From Batrachochytrium dendrobatidis JAM81 (lineage: Eukaryota; Chytridiomycota; Chytridiomycetes; Rhizophydiales), in NCBI RefSeq assembly GCF_000203795.2, contig NW_006281116.1, forward strand, positions 327,195 to 391,194: a stretch of DNA of 64,000 nucleotides, given 5' to 3'. Shown here piece after piece: positions 57,185-64,000 of this stretch; position 1 is the stretch's first letter; every line of letters starts with the position of its first letter. Made by a program: the position numbers and the translations under genes. The notes beneath the pieces were generated by a model. The model was not told the origin of the DNA, searched no databases, and saw only the letters and a list, made by a program, of their open reading frames with translations.

Positions 57185-58895
57185 TTAATTTTCTACAGTA
57201 GGATAAAGAATTTTTACAGCGTATTGGTCGATATCTTGAGGTGTTTTCTTGGTAAAAGAGTGGTAATACAGTGGAGGAAGTAACCAATACAACTTCTCGG
57301 CACCATCTCCAAGCATCTCTAAATCTTCTTCGGCACCGCCTTTGATATCATGTTTCTTGCCAACAGTCATTTGAAATGCACCAATTCCAGGAATCCAAGC
57401 ATCAATTGCTGCATAGTTTTTAGTTTTTGGCACATATAGCTGATCTTGAGTCTGACCTAGTAAAACTCTATCAACAACTAGTTTCACTGAAGATGGAATG
57501 GTAAGAGTCGTTTCTTCAGGCTTGGATTTCTCATTTCCATGCACCAACTTGTGGCTGTCAAACATCTCCGTTCTCCAGCATTTCAAAAGCATACGGTTCA
57601 AAAATATATCCACACAGTGCAGCAGTAAGAGGGCTTCCTTCACACGATGCCAAGAGTTCCGCCATCTTGCGTTTCGCTTCTGTTCCTTTGATTTGAACAA
57701 TGATATCCAAGGCTGTTTGAGACGCAAAGGTAACAGATGGTTCTGTGAATGGGTCAACAGATGTCATGTGAACCAAAGAATGGACAACTTGGGACTTGTC
57801 TGTAATAGTCGAGTTCAAGCCAATTATCTTGATGCAATCATCGAGGTCGCATTGCCTACATGCTGCTTGAAGTAGCTTTGTTGGATCATACTGCTTATCT
57901 TCCAAAACATGTCGAGGTATTCCACCAAGAATTTTGAAGCGATCACGCCAGTCAATAACAGTAGCAAAACAGGGGGTGATAGTTTCCAATTCCATTTCAG
58001 TCCATATCGGCATGTAAAAGATCCGAAGATGAGGAAATTTTTTGAAGTCATTGACCATTTCTCGTCGTGGGGAGGTTGACAAGACAAATGAGCAGTCTTC
58101 ATAGGGAAGTGCACTTAGATCCGCTGCGTTCTTGCCTTTGGCGTCAAACAAACACCACAAGTCAGATGCCCAGAAGTTTACGTTGTTGTTGGAAGGTAGA
58201 AAATTAGGGTAAAACACACCGCCTTGTCCATCGTAGTAGATAGTGCTAGGATGATAAATGAATAGCACACGTTTGCCTTCCTTGACAAGCTTCCACAATA
58301 AGTAGATGAGAAATAAAGACTTGCCAATGCCAGGAGTTCCTGTGATAATAGCTCTTTTGATGCCAGGATTGATGCGTGATGCAATGGATTTATAACTGTC
58401 CCGAATGTATAGCTTATTCAAAGAGGTGGACGGAATATCTTGTCCAAATAAAATCCATCCATCATTTTCAGTAGCTTTGCAAACGTTGTTGTAGAAGAGG
58501 ATTTGACAGGGCGAGAACAAAACACTGGTTTCAGTACGTTGCTTTTTGCGAAAGAAGTCTTCGTCGTTTGCTGTTGATAAGGAAGTATAACCTGCTTCAA
58601 AAAGGTCAGTTTGAGTAGGCTGTCTTGAAGATGGAGGGGAAACACCAATGACAATGCAAGAACCATCTTGAGTAAAGTATTTTTGAGGAAGAGAGTCGAG
58701 TAAAGCCCAAGTGTTGATTAGTTGGTCCTTGTTGGTGTCAGTGTATAGTTGGAGTTGAGGAGCACCAATGTCAGCCATAGCAGGACCATACTCAGACTTG
58801 ATAGCATCCTGAACTTCACTCAGGTTTTCAAAGTCAGTCACATCGATTTCAGCAGTAAGTGTGCCATATTCAACATTGAGGTATCGTTTTGGCAT
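57185..58895 (-). pseudogene. Crinkler-like (CRN) NTPase, copy 3, frame broken near 57560
   Basis: The ATG at 58895 opens MPKRYLNVEYGTLTAEIDVT. The frame stays open for 445 residues and stops at 57558. Header to about residue 90 (ending SCIVIGVSPP), linker with FFRKKQRTE, P-loop GTPGIGKS at about 186-193, then WCLFDAKGKN, SFVLSTSPRREMVNDF and MPIWTEMELETITPCF. Past the stop, the adjacent frame continues protein-like (SHKLVHGNEKSKPEETTLTI; AIDAWIPGIGAFQMTVGKKH; LYWLLPPLYYHSFTKKTP) to a stop at 57185, matching the C-terminal domain of the family. So one frameshift near MLENGDVF separates two parts of one former gene. It may be a sequencing error, or a truncated but expressed protein. The sequence is clearly diverged from copies 1 and 2 except in the header. 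Confidence 0.72.
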
Positions 58896-59385
58896 TCTAT
58901 GAAAAGAAAAAAGAGTAAAAAAGCAATTTATTTGTCAAATTGTAAAACAAAAATCGACTTTTTAATCGAGTCAAAATAACAAAATTTTGGGATATTTCAA
59001 GACAATTCACACGATTTAAATATTTGGAAATTAGTCAAATTTACACCAGAATTAATGTCTCATTAATGTGAGACATTACTAGTGTGAGAGTGTTGACTTG
59101 CATTGTGTGAGACATTAGTAGTGTGTGAATGTGAGACATTTCTGAATAGTTTAACAATCAAAAACCATCAACAATGACGTTTGAACTGGAATTCACATGA
59201 CTTTCTTGGTTTCTTCCATTTTATAAACACACTCACTCACTTGTTAATAAACAACACAATCGAATATTGATTCATTCCATCACATCTTCAATCAACTGTA
59301 AACACACTTGACAACAATGACAACCATCAATATGCCATCATATGTTCACGATCCTCACAAGTAATATGAACTCAATTGAAAACGC
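58896..59385 (-). promoter_or_regulatory. Conserved CRN upstream block, copy 3
   Basis: Near-identical to the blocks upstream of copies 1 and 2 although the coding region of copy 3 is strongly diverged. Inverted repeat at 59055-59076, again about 160 bp from the ATG. The block continues to about 59385 where a decayed non-LTR element begins. Confidence 0.62.
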
Positions 59386-62300
59386 TGTTATTAGCACATT
59401 TGGTCAGTTGCAGAGTCAAACCAATGACATTGTTGTCATGATGACCAAACACGACAATGTCATTCAATCATTACTGGGACAGATCTTGGTCAAACTGGAC
59501 TCTGGTTGCTCACCAACACATGCAGTTGTTATACCAGTTGTGGTATTCGAAACCATTTCCATGACTGTAAACACCATCGCTACAGTGACTGTGTTTTGTC
59601 CACAAAGTCAATCCAAGTTGTTCATATGCGACAACAGCACGTTGTACACACATGCAGACTGTCGATACGGAATGCCAAGCAACAATCGACTTATTCCGTA
59701 ATTGTGCAATTGTTGACATAAATACCATTGCGGTCAATGCTGTATCGACTGGTGTCAAACCTTGAATGAATGCTGCAACTCGCATTTGTTTATTGCGTTT
59801 TGCATCGAATGCAATGTGCACACTCAATAAACTTTGTGATATTCTGGTCACATTCCGTATCAATCTGCAACGGATTACCAACATCCATACAATCAACAAC
59901 ACAATCAGATTATTAGTAGATCAATCTATTGCTGTCAAACTTGTAGTCATGACACAACTCGGTACAAATCAGGTCAAATTTGATCCAGAAATTCCAACAA
60001 AAAACATCAATCCGACCACTGAGCTGGCTGTTCGTTGACGGTTTGCTGGTTATGTGGGTTTATTGTTGATGGGTAAGCGTGTAAACTGTTGTACATGCAA
60101 TTTATACTGTGAGTTGATGGTCAAGTCTGACAATCTGCATTCATGAACTTGTGTGCAAGTAGTGTTTTGTTGGATCTCAAACATCCTGCAACTCGCACAG
60201 TTGTTTGCACAGTTGCTCGCCTATCAATCCAACTGGATCTGCAACTCTGTCAAGCAAATCCGTAGTCCAACCTGCTGATGTTGATGTGACTACAATAAAC
60301 ACGAAACTCACCAAAATAACACTTGCTGATCTGACAGGTCAATGAGTGACACTCTAACCATTAATACCAAACAAACAACGTTTTGAATCAACAATCAACT
60401 GTCATGACAATGGGTAACATTCGTGGTCATTTGGCATTCATCTCAAACCATCACATCAAACACATTTCCAAAATCGATTGCTGGACAACTCAACTCGGTG
60501 CACGAGTCCGCATTACTGTGCCAGAGTCATGTTCCGCACACACTATCCATCAACTCTGTCACCAATCATCCGTACAACAACTGACATACACAAAAACTGT
60601 CAATGCAGGCATCCAACGACATCCTCACTGTGTGTTCCACCACTTCCTAATTGTTGTCAAATATTGTCAGTCAATATGTCAAACATTGCCAGCAAACACT
60701 CACTACTTTGACATATATTCAGCCAAACCGACTATGTGGATTATCCGAGACTTGCATTGCAACGGACAGTTTCAAGCACACAGTGTGTGGTTTCAATGTA
60801 TTGCAACACTCGGCAACTGTTCCCGAACATCGAGACACCATTCGGTATTGACAAATGGTTTGGATTTGCAAAATGACTGTTTATGGCACCATAATTGTCG
60901 CAAACATTCCAAACTTTACACCTGACTGTGTTTGAACTGTTGGCTGTGTACATTGGACACTCGGCTGCATGCGACTATCAAACGCGAAATGTCTTGTCTG
61001 CCATTCAACATGTCCTGTCAGCAGTTATTCCGTTTGACGATCACTCATCCGTGCTACTGTTTGCAAACTGGAACACTGAATATGCGTCATTACAACGCAT
61101 CATACACGCATGAATACTGCGTTTGACTGTCATGCAGTATGTTGGCAATACTCCGACAGTAACATCACTCGAGTGAGCAGGACTGCATGTCATTGACACT
61201 CTATCAATCACTTTGTGTGTGACGAGACTAAACAAACACTTGTAGAATCTGCTTGTGTAGACATGAACATTGCGGTTGTTGACGATGTGTCATTTACACT
61301 TGCATCCGCACTAATACACATACACCAACTCATTCAGTCCATTCCACTCATTCAACTAACATATCACAACTCTGCATATATGCCTATGATCGGATTGTAG
61401 TGTTAGATTGGTGGAATATATGCAGCGTTTGATGGATCATACACGGACACACACGAGCTATGCATTCAGTTATTGGATGCTGCCAATGCAACAGTGAATG
61501 ACTGTCAACTGCACGCACATGCACATACTGCTCGGGAATATAAACGTCGACTGTATCGTTCAACCAAACGGATGATTTGACATGGTAACACTGGAATATC
61601 GATGTACATTACAGCAAGTATCCGTGACAATCACAATGAACTCTGTCGCAGCCAACTAGGTGCATTCTGTGACAAACACAATGCAACAATCCAGCGACTT
61701 GAATGCGCCAATGAACATATGAACTGGATCAAGTTTGCTGACACATTTGACCAGACAATATTGATGATCGTTTTGATATGACATTTGCAGCAGCTTGAGT
61801 CATGTCTGGTGGTGCAACACACAACAACCATCACTCCATTCCATTCCACTATACGATGTGATGTGATGCTAATCGTATCATTCAGTACAGCAGTGATATT
61901 ATTTTTGACATACCGAGTAATCACTACTTGCATCTTGCTATGGACGATAGTGGACATTTACTTGACTTGCAGTAATGGCAGTACTGGCATATACGTGATC
62001 CACTTCCACCATACAAACTGTTTCCAATTCGTGACGATGCAACTGATCTCGACTCGGATATATCTTGAAATCGACTAGTTGATGCAATACAGCAGATGGT
62101 CCACACCAAACACCTGGAAAACAACAAGATATTGGTCACATTCTACCGAGTCGCATTATATACATCGGATGATACACCTGATGAACCACCCAATCCATTT
62201 GATCGTGTCCTGCTACACAGTTCAGTCAATATGTTGACGGCCATTATGCGACCTGATGGCAGTCTGCATACACTGTATCGATTGTACTGACTGCATATAT

Positions 62301-63200
62301 TGACAAGAATAACGGTGATCACATTGATACAAACGACAAACACGGTATTATGCTGATTGATGTGTGACATAAACTGGTATGCAAGGTCTTGCAAACACAC
62401 ATTGATGGATCGTGGTGCTCAACAAACTCGTCACCACTAAGCATGGTTGATTTCAAACCAAACAAATGTGTTGTGCAGGTTGGTTCATTAGTCGATATCG
62501 TTCAATGACAGCAGTGCGTGCAGCTCAATATTATTGTTGTGTTGATTGATATTCAAAATGCACTCAACACTGTCATGGTTGGTGCCTTGATATGATAACT
62601 GCAGCATATGTGATTGACACCACGTACACTGGTCTTGCTAACAGCGCTGTACACATACTCATCAGCTTGTGCTCAGACTGAATCATTGGTTTCTGATCCA
62701 TTTCCATTTGAGCATGGAGTCCGGCTGTGATGTCCACTGTCAGATTGTTGTTCAACATGTTCATCAATGACACACACGATGATATCAACCGATTGTCATT
62801 GCATGAGTATCGTGTAAATCACCACCAATGTGAGGGTTCATGTATGCCGACAATATCGTGATATTTGCCGATTCTGATCAATCACTCCAACTGGCATCTG
62901 GTGTACTTGCACAATGAATGGAACAATGTCAAACAAGTTTTGGTGTAGTCAAATGCAACATACTCAGTTTCCGTGGTCACAGCACTTTGATTCCGAATTA
63001 CCAATTGATATGATGCTACACGAGCAACAGATTCGTCGTGTTCAACACTACAAATATCTGGATGTTGTATTGCACGAACCACTGTATCACACCATGCGAC
63101 TGGACTATAATCAGGTTGCTGTATCCAATACCATGTCAGTTGTGTTCAATTCTTGCAAACCACCAACTCACAATCAACTTTCAGACACGAATATGTTTGG
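59369..63200 (+). mobile_element. Decayed non-LTR retrotransposon (LINE) with endonuclease and reverse transcriptase remnants
   Basis: A series of broken plus-strand frames is collinear with a LINE. MNSIENAVISTFGQLQSQTN (59369) starts an ORF1-like helical piece, and SNAMCTLNKLCDILVTFRIN (59810) follows. MGNIRGHLAFISNHHIKHIS (60410) resembles the endonuclease start, and an NWNTEYASLQRIIH-like piece (61070) with TPTVT and IDTLSIT its end. YKRRLYRSTKRM (61540) suggests the linker. Reverse transcriptase remnants are LLFNMFINDTHDDINRLSL (62745), the catalytic-box region YADNIVIFADSDQSLQLAS (62845, Asn in place of the second Asp), CNILSFRGHSTLIPNYQL and the VQHYKYLDVVLHEPLYHTMR segment (63038). Frequent stops and frame changes show it is dead. 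About 3.8 kb long; no poly-A tail or target duplication identified. Confidence 0.6.
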
Positions 63201-63334
63201 CAGTTAGTGTTTCGCAAAAAATGCAAAATATGCGAAATGGAATGGATTTTGGATTGCAAAATAATTATTTTTTTCGCTTTTTGTTCCCGAGATTGCCTTA
63301 AACTACCACGCTATCACATAATGTAACTTCCTCT

Positions 63335-64000
63335 ATGGGTGTGTATGAGCTGTCGTCAACGTCAATCGATCGACACGAGGATGCAAGCAAAAGGAAAAGG
63401 AGGCTCAATGACACTCATGACCATGCATCGTCGTCCTTACCCTCAATCCCATGCTCTATTCCTTTAACAACCACACGTTTGTCTAAAGTCTCAAAGGCCA
63501 GTTTGGTGTGGCAGTTTTTTGACAAACCTGATGATATAAATGACCTTGACAAGGCGAGAATTCCCTGTAAAGTTTGTCAGCAGCTCGTCAAGACAAATTC
63601 AAGAACCAACTTCAATCTTGTTGCCCATTTGGTGACCAAACACCGCGACGCTCTATCAGATGCAATGGATCGGTATTCCAAAGACTCCACAAGTATAAGT
63701 TTAAAGGGTACAAAACTACAAAGTAAGATTCAAGACTGCTTTGAAAAGGGTAATCATTGCATACTCGTATGATGCGTCATTATTTCTGCTGTCTGGAATA
63801 TTAATATTGTATTTTTTGATGTTAATCTATTTTCTTGTACTGACAGGGTTTACCCAAACAGAATTTCAAAACAAGCTACAGCGGTGGATTGTTGGTGACC
63901 AGCAATCGTTTCTGGTTGTTGAGAATCCCTATTTTCAACAAATGATGTTGTACATCAACAAGCATATCATTTTCAAGTCCGTCGATGCTATATCACAAAC
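63335..64000 (+). CDS. hAT-type transposase, BED zinc finger N-terminal part; continues past the right edge
   Basis: The ATG at 63335 (MGVYELSSTSIDRHEDASKR) opens a basic, Ser-rich N-terminus with the NLS-like SKRKRRLND. The BED-type zinc finger follows: KASLVWQFFDKPDDINDLDK, then IPCKVCQQLVKTNSRTNFNL with Cys-X2-Cys, and VAHLVTKHRDAL with His-X4-His. After SKIQDCFEK an intron (donor near 63749, acceptor near 63848) joins GFTQTEFQNKLQRWIVGDQQ and SFLVVENPYFQQMMLYIN, the start of the hAT helical domain. No stop within the window. Whether the transposase is intact cannot be seen. Confidence 0.78.

Noticed and set aside
1..64000. tRNA or rRNA genes
   Set aside because: No cloverleaf with the GGTTCGA-type B box next to a matching acceptor stem, and no rRNA-like conserved segment, was found on reading both strands. 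A covariance search was not possible here.

Overview
The window reads as nuclear DNA of a chytrid fungus, most likely Batrachochytrium. Short GT-AG introns (about 60-100 bp) interrupt most genes, and the proteins are conserved eukaryotic ones. The right half carries three genes of the Crinkler-like (CRN) NTPase family that is expanded in Batrachochytrium. The species call is inference from this combination, not from a search.

Left part, about 1-30 kb, is a compact core region: a TPR-like protein cut by the left edge (minus), AAMP/Sqt1-like WD40 protein (plus), RTF1 of the Paf1 complex (plus), TRM1 tRNA methyltransferase (plus), aspartyl-tRNA synthetase (plus), APC2 of the anaphase-promoting complex (minus), a small mitochondrial protein that looks like an acyl carrier protein without its serine (minus), an ABCD-type peroxisomal half transporter (plus), AIM24 (plus), a DUF1295/steroid-reductase-like membrane protein (plus), MSH2 (plus) and an SLC25 mitochondrial carrier (minus). 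Intergenic spaces are short, and two gene pairs share divergent promoters of about 120-130 bp. A short terminal-inverted-repeat element (MITE) family sits in the few longer gaps.

Right part, about 30-64 kb, is an accessory region: long stretches of broken reading frames, CRN genes (31.2-33.0, 48.0-49.8 and 57.2-58.9 kb, plus a 5'-truncated relative at 54.1-55.8 kb), a predicted secreted protein with repeated NLS-like modules (35.8-37.1 kb), a pair of secreted coiled-coil proteins on the two arms of a 2 kb inverted duplication (44.3-46.3 and 51.2-53.3 kb), an armadillo-like/DUF4246 fusion gene (38.3-41.6 kb), a decayed CRN/RHS-like NTPase (42.3-43.6 kb), two solo-LTR-like sequences, a decayed non-LTR retrotransposon (59.4-63.2 kb) and the 5' part of a hAT transposase gene at the right edge. 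There is a 126-base assembly gap at 55148-55273.

The core genes are housekeeping functions with no joint pathway. The accessory genes look like a candidate effector neighbourhood: the three CRN genes share one nearly identical upstream block with a palindromic repeat, and the two secreted coiled-coil genes keep promoter and signal peptide while the mature proteins have diverged.
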